A stretch of DNA of 64,000 nt from Granulicella aggregans (GCF_025685565.1 NZ_JAGSYE010000003.1:744001-808000), one strand, 5' to 3'; counted from the stretch's first letter, positions 51,952 to 60,445 are shown. Notes: generated by a model not told the origin, from the letters alone. Numbers and translations are program-made.

Positions 51952-53994
51952 CTACCATCGCACCAGGCGAAGCAGGCTTGAGGCATCGTCCGTCCACGCC
52001 TTCAATCCTTTGACATCCTTCAGTGGAACCGCGGGTGCCAACTCCGGCTTGGCGAAGAGAGACGGGCTCTCGGTCAGCAGAATCCAGCTGGCCTGAAATT
52101 CGCCGCGCGGCTCAACGGCCATTGAAGTGATCCGCCTACCCTGCATACCGGACGCGTTTGCGAGTACGGCCAGCTCCGGTTCCAGATCGACATACTGGTT
52201 CGAGATGTGGAAGGCGAGTACGCCTCCGGGCGCGAGGTGGCGACGATAGATCGTCATCGCCTCGACCGTTAGGAGGTGAAGCGGGATGGCGTCGCCGGAG
52301 AAGGCGTCGATGGCGAGGACATCGAAGCCCTGCGGAGGTTCGTGCGCCAGGGATGCTCGCGCGTCGCCTTCGGTAAAGGCGAGCTTCGCCTTCGACTGCC
52401 GCAGGTAGGTGAACCAGTTCTCTGCGATGGGCCGGACGGCGGGGTTGATCTCGTAGAAGCGGATGCTGTCGCCGGGGCGGCCATAAGCGGCGATCGTTCC
52501 AATGCCTAAGCCGATAACGCCGATCTTTTGTGCGCGGTCGCCGCAACACGAGGCAAGGGCGAGGCCGATGCCTGAGTCCGGTGCATAGTAGGTGGTTGGC
52601 ACCTGCATCAGGTTGTCCGAAAAGATCTGCGTGCCATGCACGATGCTGCCGTGCATCAGCGTGCGCATGGTGTCACCCATTTCGCTTGCGTCGCTCTTCA
52701 CACGCAGGCTGCCATAGAAGTTGCGCTCACTGGTCAGAACGCTCTGCGAGTACCTCGTTGTAAGCGTCACGCAGAACCAGGCGAGGGCCACAGAGACCGC
52801 GCCCCACAGCAGCCGCTGCTTCCAGCCATCCTGCCAGCGCACGGCAAGCACTACTGCCGCAGTTGCGGCGAACGTCAAAGAGAGGTCGTAGTTGCCAGCA
52901 AAGACCATCGGCGCGACGACAGCGACCAGGAACGATCCGGCAGCTCCACCAGCGGCCATCGTGAGATAGAAGCGGGTGGCCTCGGCTGCGCCGGCTGGAC
53001 GCAGGCGGTAGAGCTCCGTGTGACAGACCAGGCAGGCTGCGAGCAACTCTGCGAGAAACAGCCCGATGCTTAAGGCAATGGGGACGCGAAACTCCGGTCG
53101 CGTAAGGAAGTTGCCGAGCGCGTAGAGCAACACTGCGAGCACGCCCAGCAAACGAGTTCGCGGCAGCCAGCGTGAGCCTTGAAACGCGATCACGAAGGTC
53201 AGCAGATACGTCGCCAGCGGAAGAATCCAGAGCAGAGGGATGGCCGCGACGTTCGCCGTCATGTGTTCGGTCACGGCGCTTAGCTGCATCGCTCCAGCCA
53301 TCGGCAGCAGGAGCCAGAGCAGCTTTGCACGAGCGGTCGATGCAGGTGCAGAAGGGCCGGAGTGGCCGACGGATACCCACTCATCGCGTGAGGCTAAGGC
53401 GCGATCAATGGGGAACGGGGTTGCGGCGGTTCGCCATGCAAGCCATGCGGAGATTGAACCGAATGCTGCAAAGCCTGCGACCCACGTGATGCGTTGAAGC
53501 CGTAGCGAGAGATTCGGTTCGATCACGCTGGGATACAAGGCAAGCGCGAGCAGCGATCCTATGTTCGATAGGCCGTAAAGTCGATAGGGGACGGTGCCGG
53601 TCTCGATTCGCAGCAGCCATACCTGGAGCAGAGGACTCGTCGAGGCCAGCGCCACAAACGGCAGGCCGATGGAGAGCGTGAGCCGAGCACAGAGGCTCGC
53701 CGCAGGATGTGACGCACTGACCGCCCATGGCTCCCGACCACTCGCCCACAGTCCCGCGCAGGCTACCGCTAGAGCAAGCAGCACCCAGTGGGCTCGCGGC
53801 CAACGTCTTCCGGCGACATCGCGAGCCAGCAGGTGAGCGTACAGATATCCAGCCAATAGAGCCGTTTGGAAGAAGACAAGGCAGGTCATCCAGACGGCGG
53901 ATGAGCCGCCGAAGACGGGCAGCAACTCTTTGGCGGCCATCGGCTCGACGAGGAAGAGCAGGAACGCTCCAAGAAAGACCGTGCCCTGGAACAT
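51952..53994 (-). CDS. MFS-like membrane domain fused to spermidine synthase-like domain
   Basis: The 680-residue protein has about 12 membrane helices in residues 1-420 and a soluble C-terminal Rossmann methyltransferase-like domain (about 470-660): GVIGLGIGTIAAYG is the nucleotide loop, IRFYEINPAV the acidic ribose contact, and VLAIDAFSGDAIPLHLLTVEA matches the spermidine synthase active-site region. Such fused MFS/SpeE proteins are common in acidobacteria and proteobacteria, with unproved substrate. No speD or other polyamine gene is nearby. It ends 7 bp after the convergent DUF5615 stop. Confidence 0.85.
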   Translation of the reverse strand: MFQGTVFLGAFLLFLVEPMAAKELLPVFGGSSAVWMTCLVFFQTALLAGYLYAHLLARDVAGRRWPRAHWVLLALAVACAGLWASGREPWAVSASHPAASLCARLTLSIGLPFVALASTSPLLQVWLLRIETGTVPYRLYGLSNIGSLLALALYPSVIEPNLSLRLQRITWVAGFAAFGSISAWLAWRTAATPFPIDRALASRDEWVSVGHSGPSAPASTARAKLLWLLLPMAGAMQLSAVTEHMTANVAAIPLLWILPLATYLLTFVIAFQGSRWLPRTRLLGVLAVLLYALGNFLTRPEFRVPIALSIGLFLAELLAACLVCHTELYRLRPAGAAEATRFYLTMAAGGAAGSFLVAVVAPMVFAGNYDLSLTFAATAAVVLAVRWQDGWKQRLLWGAVSVALAWFCVTLTTRYSQSVLTSERNFYGSLRVKSDASEMGDTMRTLMHGSIVHGTQIFSDNLMQVPTTYYAPDSGIGLALASCCGDRAQKIGVIGLGIGTIAAYGRPGDSIRFYEINPAVRPIAENWFTYLRQSKAKLAFTEGDARASLAHEPPQGFDVLAIDAFSGDAIPLHLLTVEAMTIYRRHLAPGGVLAFHISNQYVDLEPELAVLANASGMQGRRITSMAVEPRGEFQASWILLTESPSLFAKPELAPAVPLKDVKGLKAWTDDASSLLRLVRW

Positions 53995-54010
53995 CGCTTT
54001 GAGGCTGCGG

Positions 54011-55285
54011 TTAATCGCCGAACCTGCCGCGATACGCCCACAGTCCTAGGCCGGGGTTGGAAATAAAGAAGATCTCTTCGTCTCCGACTGTGTTCCACCC
54101 ATCTTTCAAGATCGCGGGATCATACTTCGCGGTCGTCTCCGCGAGATCGCCGTACTCGAAGTGGACGCTCTCGACCTCTTCGCGCGTCAGGCCGCCAGGG
54201 CAGTAGCGAATCGTGAATCGGCCTTCGCTTGAGCCGTGAATCAGGTGGGCGGCGGCGCTCAGATTTGCGGCGAGCTGCGGGTCGCTCTTCACATACTCGA
54301 GCGTTGCGGGTGTTCCGCAGTAGCCGTACTTGCGGATCAGAACGTCGATCGCCTTGTCTTCGCCGAACTCATGCACTCCCGGCGCGAGAACAATCAGCTC
54401 AGCTCCATCGGCCAGCGCCATGCGCGTGCGATAGACGCTCTTGTTGCCTAGCCACGTGCTCTTGAACTCGTGTGGATCGAGAAAGACCACCGCCTTGTGA
54501 ATCTCGCGGTCAAGCATCAGGAAGTTGCATTCCAGGCTAAGCTCCGCAGCGCGTTCGAAGCACTCCGCGTCGTCGCCGACGAACATGCCTCGCAGGACCA
54601 ACTCGCCCTTGGCATTCTTCGCCACGACGGTCTGCACGTAGACGATGGGAAGCTGCTTCGCGAAGTGCTCGCTGGCGTAGTTCAACACGCGCCGCACGGG
54701 CGTCTCCGCGCGGCCCATCATGCGCTCCATGCCGTAGACCGCTCCGAGAAAGTGCGAACGATGGATCCCAACGGAGCCGCCCGTGCCGACGAAGATATTT
54801 TTATTGCCATTGGCCATGCCGACGACCTCGTGCGGGACAACCTGTCCGATGGAGAGAATGAGGTCGTGGCCGCCGTCTCGGATCAGCTTGTTCACCTGAG
54901 CCGGCCAGGTGTAGTCGAGCTTGCCCTCGCTCACCTCAAGCATGAACTCGCTCGGCACCTCACCGAGGGTGACGACATCATTGCGCCAGTCGTGGACGCG
55001 GAAGAGATCGCGCGGCGTCGCTCCAAACATAGTGGCAATCTCGTGGTCGCTCATCGCCTTGTGGGTGCCGAGAGCTGGTAGCACGTCGGTCAACGCGTCG
55101 CCGTAAAACTGCCAGGCATACTCGGTGAATTCGCCAGCTTTTGAGTGGAAGCGGGTAAAGTCCGGCGGTACGGCAAGCACCCTCTTGCGCTCGCCCAGCT
55201 TCTTCAGAGCTTCGAAGAGATTTGCCTTGGCCTCGGCGGGCGAGATCTCCATCTCCGGTGATCCGATTGCGAAAAATAAACTCAT
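54011..55285 (-). CDS. LarA-type nickel-dependent racemase/epimerase
   Basis: A 424-residue LarA homologue. Spacing of key residues fits the LarA active site: His in FRVHDW, His in VVPHEVVG, a Lys ten residues later (NGNKNIF; the pincer-cofactor attachment site) and a His sixteen residues after it (GIHRSH; Ni ligand). THKAMSDHE matches the conserved early segment. LarA enzymes racemise 2-hydroxy acids using a nickel pincer nucleotide made by LarB, LarC and LarE, none of which is in the window. Substrate may not be lactate. ATG 55285 follows AGGA by eight bases. Located downstream of no obvious partner. Confidence 0.85.
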   Translation of the reverse strand: MSLFFAIGSPEMEISPAEAKANLFEALKKLGERKRVLAVPPDFTRFHSKAGEFTEYAWQFYGDALTDVLPALGTHKAMSDHEIATMFGATPRDLFRVHDWRNDVVTLGEVPSEFMLEVSEGKLDYTWPAQVNKLIRDGGHDLILSIGQVVPHEVVGMANGNKNIFVGTGGSVGIHRSHFLGAVYGMERMMGRAETPVRRVLNYASEHFAKQLPIVYVQTVVAKNAKGELVLRGMFVGDDAECFERAAELSLECNFLMLDREIHKAVVFLDPHEFKSTWLGNKSVYRTRMALADGAELIVLAPGVHEFGEDKAIDVLIRKYGYCGTPATLEYVKSDPQLAANLSAAAHLIHGSSEGRFTIRYCPGGLTREEVESVHFEYGDLAETTAKYDPAILKDGWNTVGDEEIFFISNPGLGLWAYRGRFGD

Positions 55286-55354
55286 TCGGAGATCCTACTC
55301 CGCCAAAAAGGCAGGTTGTAGCTCTTAGGGGATAGAGTTCAAGAAAAGCTGGCT

Positions 55355-55382
55355 ACACCCTATTCCCTACACCCTGTACCCT
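55355..55382 (+). repeat. Four 7-bp CCCT heptads before trmD
   Basis: ACACCCT, ATTCCCT, ACACCCT and GTACCCT follow each other exactly at 55355, 55362, 55369 and 55376, then GTAC. The last unit ends seven bases before the trmD GTG, in the place where a Shine-Dalgarno would be, and none is visible. Copy number could vary by slippage. Confidence 0.8.
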
Positions 55383-55389
55383 GTACTTT

Positions 55390-56220
55390 GTGCGCTTCGA
55401 CATCCTTACTATCTTCCCCGCGTTTTTCAACGGCCCGCTCGACCACGGCGTGCTGAAGCGCGCTATCGCCACCGGGATTGTTGATGTTCGCACCCACGAT
55501 CTCCGCGCCTTCACGCATGACCGCCATCGCACGGTCGACGACCGGCCCTTCGGCGGCGGCGAAGGCATGGTGCTGAAGCCCGAACCCATCCACGACTGCT
55601 TCCAGACGCTCGGCATCGCACCCAAGCCCACGCGCGACACCGCGAGAGAGACGGTCATTCTGCTATCCGCGCAGGGCCAACCCTTCACGCAGACGATCGC
55701 TCATGAACTCGCCGCCACCGAGCGCGTCGTCTTCCTCTGCGGCCGCTACGAGGGCATCGACGAGCGCATCAACACCCTGCTCTGTGACCGCGAACTCTCC
55801 ATCGGCGACTACATCTTGTCAGGCGGCGAACTTGCTGCCGCCGTCATTCTCGACTCCGTCGTGCGGCTCTTGCCCGGCGTGCTCGGCAACCCCGACTCCG
55901 CTCGAAACGAAAGCTTCGGGACAGAGGCTGCGCCGGAGAAAGGCGCACTCACCGCTGACGGCGTGCCCGACTCGACCCATCTCTCCGGAGGCCTCCTCGA
56001 CTACCCGCACTACACCCGGCCAGCGGAGTTCCTGGGCCTCGGAGTGCCCGAGGTCCTGCAGCAAGGCGACCACTCCGCCATCCGCAAGTGGCGGCGCGAA
56101 ATGGCGCTTTCCAAAACCCTTCGCAACCGCCCCGACCTGCTCGCGAAGGCCGATCTGACGCGCAAAGATCAGGAGTTTCTGAGTCGCCTGGAATTGACCG
56201 AAGACGATCCCTCGACCTAG
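55390..56220 (+). CDS. trmD: tRNA (guanine-N1-)-methyltransferase
   Basis: TrmD methylates G37 of tRNAs to prevent frameshifting. The 276-residue SPOUT enzyme opens MRFDILTIFPAFF and has RTVDDRPFGGGEGMVL, LSAQGQPFTQ, the knot FLCGRYEGIDERI and SIGDYILSGGELAA, and the C-terminal PHYTRPAEFLG. GTG 55390 gives the standard N-terminus. The usual rpsP, rimM and rplS neighbours are absent, so trmD is a stand-alone gene. The C-terminal extension KGALTADGVPDST near residue 190 is longer than in E. coli. Its stop overlaps the convergent SDR stop. Confidence 0.96.
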   Translation: MRFDILTIFPAFFNGPLDHGVLKRAIATGIVDVRTHDLRAFTHDRHRTVDDRPFGGGEGMVLKPEPIHDCFQTLGIAPKPTRDTARETVILLSAQGQPFTQTIAHELAATERVVFLCGRYEGIDERINTLLCDRELSIGDYILSGGELAAAVILDSVVRLLPGVLGNPDSARNESFGTEAAPEKGALTADGVPDSTHLSGGLLDYPHYTRPAEFLGLGVPEVLQQGDHSAIRKWRREMALSKTLRNRPDLLAKADLTRKDQEFLSRLELTEDDPST

Positions 56221-56942
56221 CCCATATGGCGAACCAGCATCTGCGGAATTCGCACATTCGCTGGCTGGATGCAGGCGAAGACAATCGCCTCGGCGACCTC
56301 CTCCGGCTCCATCATGTGCGAGTTGCGAATGAACTCCTCTGTGCGCCCGCGCCCAAGCCCAAACTCGCTCTTCACTCCACCCGGGCAGATCACACCTACC
56401 TTGATCTTGTGCTTGCGCAGCTCCGCATCAAGCGCCTGACTGAAGCCTACTTGCGCGAACTTCGTCGCAGAATAGACCGACTCGCCACCAACGCCCGTGA
56501 GGCCAGCGACCGATGAGATGAACAGAATCGTCCCGCTCTGCTGCTCGATCATCAGCGGCGCAGCGTGGCGCGAGAAGACGAAGCCCGAGCGCACATTGGC
56601 CGCCATCATCGCGTCGAACTCCTCAACGGGCGTATCGATGAGATTTTTGTAGCTGCCTACACCAGCGTTGTTGATGAGGATATCGAGGCCGCCAAAGGTC
56701 TCCACCGCGAGCTTGATCGAGGCAAGCGCAGTGGCCTCATCACCGGCGTCACCAGCATGAAACACCATCCTGCCACCCGCTGCATCGATCTCCGCGCAGA
56801 GCTCTGCCAGCCGCTCTTCGCGTCGGGCCGTTATGACCACGTTCGCGCCCTCGTGGGCCAGCAGCAGCGCCGTTGCACGACCGATCCCTGCGCTTGCTCC
56901 TGTCACAAGCGCGGTCTTCCCTTGCAGTCTCTGTAAGCTCAT
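56217..56942 (-). CDS. Short-chain dehydrogenase/reductase
   Basis: The 241-residue classical SDR has VTGASAGIGRATALLLA (cofactor loop), INNAGVGSY, the catalytic Ser in FISSVAGLTG and YSATKFA with Tyr and Lys. Residue ARREER after strand 2 suggests NADP preference. The product lies in a family of broad oxidoreductases; substrate not assignable. It is divergent from the ABC ATPase gene 30 bp away. Confidence 0.88.
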   Translation of the reverse strand: MSLQRLQGKTALVTGASAGIGRATALLLAHEGANVVITARREERLAELCAEIDAAGGRMVFHAGDAGDEATALASIKLAVETFGGLDILINNAGVGSYKNLIDTPVEEFDAMMAANVRSGFVFSRHAAPLMIEQQSGTILFISSVAGLTGVGGESVYSATKFAQVGFSQALDAELRKHKIKVGVICPGGVKSEFGLGRGRTEEFIRNSHMMEPEEVAEAIVFACIQPANVRIPQMLVRHMG

Positions 56943-56959
56943 TCATCCTCTTGCGATGC

Positions 56960-56965
56960 TAGTAT
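56960..56965 (+). promoter_or_regulatory. -10 element of the ABC ATPase gene
   Basis: TAGTAT ends six bases before ATG 56972, so the predicted first base of the mRNA is the start codon itself. No Shine-Dalgarno is present. This is the best leaderless candidate in the window. Confidence 0.45.
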
Positions 56966-56971
56966 CCGGCT

Positions 56972-57754
56972 ATGTCCGATTCTTTGCCCGTAGAGCTGAT
57001 TTGCGCCACCGGGCTGACCAAAGAATACCCTCGTCCCGGCGGCGCTGCTCGCGTGGTCGACGATGTCTCGTTCAGCATCCGCCGCGGTGAGACCCTCGGC
57101 CTCGTCGGCGAGTCAGGCTCGGGCAAGAGCACCGTCGCCCGCATGATCCTTCGCCTTATCGAGCCGACCTCGGGCTCGGTTCGCTTCGCGGGGCAGGATG
57201 TGCTCGCCGCCAGCCGTCACGATCTACGCCTCCTGCGGCGCCGCATGCAGATCGTCTTCCAGGATCCTTACGCCGCGCTCAATCCCCGCATGTCTGTCCG
57301 CCAGATCCTCGCCGAGCCGTTTGCGATCCACAAGCAGCGGCCTGAAGGCGGTCTCGAAGCGCGGCTGAACGAGATGCTGACCACGGTGGGCCTCGATGCC
57401 GCTGCGCTCACCCGCTATCCGCACCAGTTCAGCGGAGGTCAGCGGCAGCGCATCAACATCGCCCGAGCGCTCGCGCTGCGGCCGGAGTTCCTGGTGCTCG
57501 ACGAGCCGGTGAGCGCGCTCGACGTGCTTGTCGGAGCCCAGGTCGTCAACCTGCTTCGTGACCTGCAGCGCGATCACGGCCTGACTTACCTCTTCATCTC
57601 CCACTCCATGCCCCTGGTGCGCTATCTCTGCGACCGCGTCGCGGTGATGCAAAAGGGCAGGCTGGTGGAGATCGGCGATGTGCTGGACATCTGCGAGCAT
57701 CCGAGCGAGAGCTATACGCAGGAGCTGATCGCTGCGACACCGCAGCTGCCCTGA
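56972..57754 (+). CDS. ABC transporter ATP-binding protein, oligopeptide (Dpp/OppF) type
   Basis: A 260-residue ATPase with Walker A GESGSGKSTVARM, Q-loop IVFQDPYAALNPRMSV (the DPYxxLNPR form is typical of OppF/DppF), signature FSGGQRQRINIARAL, Walker B EFLVLDEPVSALDV and the switch His in FISHSM. It would energise peptide or similar import, but no permease or binding-protein gene is adjacent, so the partner must be elsewhere or the gene is an orphan. Confidence 0.88.
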   Translation: MSDSLPVELICATGLTKEYPRPGGAARVVDDVSFSIRRGETLGLVGESGSGKSTVARMILRLIEPTSGSVRFAGQDVLAASRHDLRLLRRRMQIVFQDPYAALNPRMSVRQILAEPFAIHKQRPEGGLEARLNEMLTTVGLDAAALTRYPHQFSGGQRQRINIARALALRPEFLVLDEPVSALDVLVGAQVVNLLRDLQRDHGLTYLFISHSMPLVRYLCDRVAVMQKGRLVEIGDVLDICEHPSESYTQELIAATPQLP

Positions 57755-57774
57755 TGTGGCCACGTTCGCGCGAC

Positions 57775-57780
57775 TACAAT
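57775..57780 (+). promoter_or_regulatory. -10 element of the TSUP permease gene
   Basis: TACAAT is followed by AGGAG (57781-57785) and ATG 57790. If transcription starts about 57787 the AGGAG would not be in the mRNA; alternatively it is a read-through transcript's Shine-Dalgarno. Confidence 0.35.
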
Positions 57781-57789
57781 AGGAGATGA

Positions 57790-58593
57790 ATGTTTTCTGA
57801 CCTTACAGTTCATCTCCACTACGCGTGGCTGGTCGTCGCTTCGTTCCTCGCGGGTGTGATGAATGCCATGGCGGGCGGCGGATCGTTCGTCTCCTTCCCC
57901 GCGATGCTGGCGATGGGAGTAGCTCCGATCCAGGCCAACGCCACGAACACGGTCGCGCTGTGGCCGGGGCAGTTGACCTCTGTCGCTGCGCTGCGTGAGG
58001 ATCTTCGCAAGGACCTACTACCGGTAGTGATCGTGTCTTCGATCCTCGGTGGAGTCAGCGGCGCAGTCGTGCTGCTCAAGACCGAGCAGGTCACCTTCCT
58101 GCACATGGTGCCGTGGCTGCTGCTGGTCGCTTCCCTGCTCTTCGGCATCAGCGGACCCGTCTCGAAGTGGCTGCGGGTCCGCGCAGAGTCAAAGGCCCTC
58201 GCCGCTAGGACCGAGCATGATCGCGACGCTACGCCGGCCCTGCTGCCTCTCTTCTGTGTGCTGCTGCCGGTCTGCTTCTACATCGGATACTTCGGAGCCG
58301 GCGCGGGCTTTCTCATCATGAGCGCGCTTGCGCTCTTCGGCATTGAAGATATGCGTTCGCTGAACTCGATGAAGGTGCTAGCGGCGTGCCTGTCGAACCT
58401 TTGCGCGGTCATTACCTTCATCGTCAGCGGAGCGGTGATCTGGAAGTACTGCCTGATCTCGATGGTCACCTGCGGCGTTGGCGGCTATCTTGGAGCACAG
58501 TACGCGCGCAAGTTGAACCCCGATGTACTTCGGCTCATCGTTGTCGCCACCGGCGTGCTGATGGCAGGATACTTCTTCTGGAGGCAGGCATGA
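57790..58593 (+). CDS. TSUP/TauE-SafE family permease
   Basis: The 267-residue membrane protein has about eight helices and the duplicated TSUP motifs, MNAMAGGGSFVSFPAML near residue 24 and YIGYFGAGAGFLIMSAL in the second half. This family exports or imports sulfite, sulfoacetate or other sulfur compounds. It is coupled by a 4-bp overlap to the DUF971 gene. Substrate not set. Confidence 0.88.
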   Translation: MFSDLTVHLHYAWLVVASFLAGVMNAMAGGGSFVSFPAMLAMGVAPIQANATNTVALWPGQLTSVAALREDLRKDLLPVVIVSSILGGVSGAVVLLKTEQVTFLHMVPWLLLVASLLFGISGPVSKWLRVRAESKALAARTEHDRDATPALLPLFCVLLPVCFYIGYFGAGAGFLIMSALALFGIEDMRSLNSMKVLAACLSNLCAVITFIVSGAVIWKYCLISMVTCGVGGYLGAQYARKLNPDVLRLIVVATGVLMAGYFFWRQA

Positions 58594-59021
58594 GTCACGA
58601 AGGAATTCGCATCCTCAACGCAACCGAGGTTGAGCGCGAGGCCGCGCAGGAGCAGGTAAAGCTTGCGCCCGACGCGGTTACGCCGGTGAAGGTTCGCGTC
58701 AAGAAGTCCGAAGGCACGGGCATGGAGATTGATTGGCGTGATGGCCACACCAGCACCTGGAGCTTCTTCTGGCTGCGCCATGGCTGTCCCTGCGCAACGT
58801 GCCACGAGGAGCGCGACGCCTCTGGCCGTGCGCCCGGGATTCCCAAGCCGAAACCACAGACTTTGCTGCCGATGTATGAGGCCCCGATAAAACCACTGGA
58901 GGTTTCTCCAGTAGGTAAATATGCCTTGCGATTCAAGTGGAGCGACGGGCACGAGAGCGGTATCTATTCATGGGAGTACTTGCGGCGGCAGTGCCAGTGC
59001 GCCGTCTGTACGGCTAAATAA
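58590..59021 (+). CDS. DUF971 protein with two Cys clusters
   Basis: A 143-residue DUF971 (gamma-butyrobetaine-hydroxylase N-terminal-like) protein starting ATG 58590 inside the stop of the TSUP gene. HGCPCATCHEE and CQCAVC are two CxCxxC clusters; the core IDWRDGHTSTWSFFWLR and LRFKWSDGHESGIYSWEYLR is diagnostic. Relatives are found beside Fe-S (Mrp/ApbC) proteins and may bind Zn or Fe-S. The first 35 residues are a variable extension. It is followed after 15 bp by the DUF3050 gene. Confidence 0.85.
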   Translation: MSHEGIRILNATEVEREAAQEQVKLAPDAVTPVKVRVKKSEGTGMEIDWRDGHTSTWSFFWLRHGCPCATCHEERDASGRAPGIPKPKPQTLLPMYEAPIKPLEVSPVGKYALRFKWSDGHESGIYSWEYLRRQCQCAVCTAK

Positions 59022-59036
59022 AAGGGTCCTGGTCAC

Positions 59037-59843
59037 ATGCAGATTCTCGAACAATCCGAAGAGTTACAGACACTCGCCGAGCGGCTGCGCCCGCTCTACA
59101 CGCGGCTTGCGAACCATCCGCTCTATGCAAGCTTCGAGAGCGTCGAAGACCTGCACCTCTTCATGGAGTCACACGTCTTTGCGGTGTGGGACTTTATGTC
59201 GCTGTTGAAGACACTTCAGCGCGGGCTGACCTGCATCGATGTTCCCTGGGTTCCGAGCCGCTTCCCTACCAGCCGGCGGCTGGTGAACGAGATCGTGCTT
59301 GGCGAAGAGAGCGACATCTACGGCACGCGGCCCATCAGCCACTTCGAGCTTTACATCCAAGCGATGAAGGAGTGCGGTGCCTGCACGCTCGCCATCGAGA
59401 GCCTGCTCCTTCACCTCCGTGAGGGTGCGGACTGGGCTACCGCACTCGCGCGCAGTTCCGCTCCCGATGCGGCTCAGCGCTTCGTTCAGACTACTTTTGG
59501 CATCATCGAGCGCGGCAGGCTACATGAGATCGCCGCGGCTTTTACCTTCGGCCGCGAAGACCTCATCCCGGATATGTTTCGCGGCTTCATCCGCGATCAG
59601 GACGAACGGCTCTCCGGCAAGCTGGCGACACTGCGCTGGTATCTCGATCGGCACATCGAAGTGGACGGCGAAGACCACGGGCCTATGGCGCTGCAGATGG
59701 TCAGCGAGTTGTGCGGCAGCGACAGCAAGAAGTGGAAGGAAGCCACCGAGGCAGCGGAGATCGCCCTGCTTGCGCGCATCGCACTGTGGGACAGCATCGC
59801 GGCGAGTTTGCGCGAAGCTCCGGTGAAGGTTCTGGTGAATTAA
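59037..59843 (+). CDS. DUF3050 protein, heme-oxygenase-like fold
   Basis: The 268-residue helical protein belongs to DUF3050 of the heme-oxygenase-like superfamily. Potential metal ligands are well placed: ESHVFAVWDF (Glu, His), NEIVLGEESD (Glu), SHFELYIQAMKE (His, Glu) and HIEVDGEDHG, where His-x3-Asp-x3-His resembles the diiron HDO oxidases. Activity is unknown for the family. It lies at the end of a TSUP-DUF971-DUF3050 run. Shine-Dalgarno is weak. Confidence 0.8.
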   Translation: MQILEQSEELQTLAERLRPLYTRLANHPLYASFESVEDLHLFMESHVFAVWDFMSLLKTLQRGLTCIDVPWVPSRFPTSRRLVNEIVLGEESDIYGTRPISHFELYIQAMKECGACTLAIESLLLHLREGADWATALARSSAPDAAQRFVQTTFGIIERGRLHEIAAAFTFGREDLIPDMFRGFIRDQDERLSGKLATLRWYLDRHIEVDGEDHGPMALQMVSELCGSDSKKWKEATEAAEIALLARIALWDSIAASLREAPVKVLVN

Positions 59844-59855
59844 TCACCCGTTGGC

Positions 59856-59910
59856 GAAGCTTCATCCTGCAAGAGCGCTAAGAAACTGTCGTATCGCAGG
59901 ATGAAGCTTC
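59856..59910. terminator. Long inverted repeat between convergent genes
   Basis: A 15-bp perfect arm pair, GAAGCTTCATCCTGC (59856-59870) and its complement (59896-59910), encloses 25 bases between the convergent DUF3050 and small secreted-protein genes. It probably serves both as a terminator, though neither side has a strong U-run. Confidence 0.5.
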
Positions 59911-59930
59911 ACATCAAAATCTGTCTGTGT

Positions 59931-60269
59931 TTAGTGGATGCTGAGCGTCGCTCCATCGAGGTATGCAGCAACCTCGGTGACTATGCTGCCGGCAGTGAGC
60001 TTCGGCGTCGCTGTGTTGGCGAGCACCTTGGTGCCTTCGGGCAGTTTCAACGAGAGCGTAGCGCCAGTCTGAATCTTCATGATGTTGTCGCCCACCTTGA
60101 GTTCAAGCTGCGATCCCGAGTCGTTGCGGAAGCTGATCTTGACCATCTTGCCGTTGGTGAATACAGCGTGGACGGGCGAAGAGATGCTGGTGGGGGCCGC
60201 ATAGACGGCAGTGGTGGAGACGAGCGCAAGCGCAGTGACGGACGTGGCGAGGATCTGGCGAAGGTGCAT
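59931..60269 (-). CDS. Small secreted protein of unknown function
   Basis: A 112-residue product begins at ATG 60269 with GGAG five bases upstream; the longer frame to 60326 is not needed. A signal peptide (HLRQILATSVTALALVSTTAVYA) is followed by a short all-beta-like domain of Val/Lys/Thr-rich strands (VKISFRNDSGSQLELKVG). No Cys, repeats or known motif. Likely periplasmic or extracellular. Confidence 0.7.
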   Translation of the reverse strand: MHLRQILATSVTALALVSTTAVYAAPTSISSPVHAVFTNGKMVKISFRNDSGSQLELKVGDNIMKIQTGATLSLKLPEGTKVLANTATPKLTAGSIVTEVAAYLDGATLSIH

Positions 60270-60445
60270 AGTGGCTCCGGTCCCTATAGGGACATTTCGT
60301 TCAAGTTCGGCGGGCCACTCTGCCATGGTTCAGAGGGCGGGTCGTGAGGTGAACTACGCAGATAGACTCCGATAGGTTCCGCTCGTTTCAGTAAAAAAGT
60401 GATATTCAATTCTTCTTAATCGAAGTGATGAAGGATTCGCAAAAA

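Noticed and set aside
55355..55382. CCCT heptads as a telomere-like or CRISPR repeat
   Set aside because: Only four short units with varying first bases and no spacers; not a CRISPR array and a bacterial context rules out telomere.
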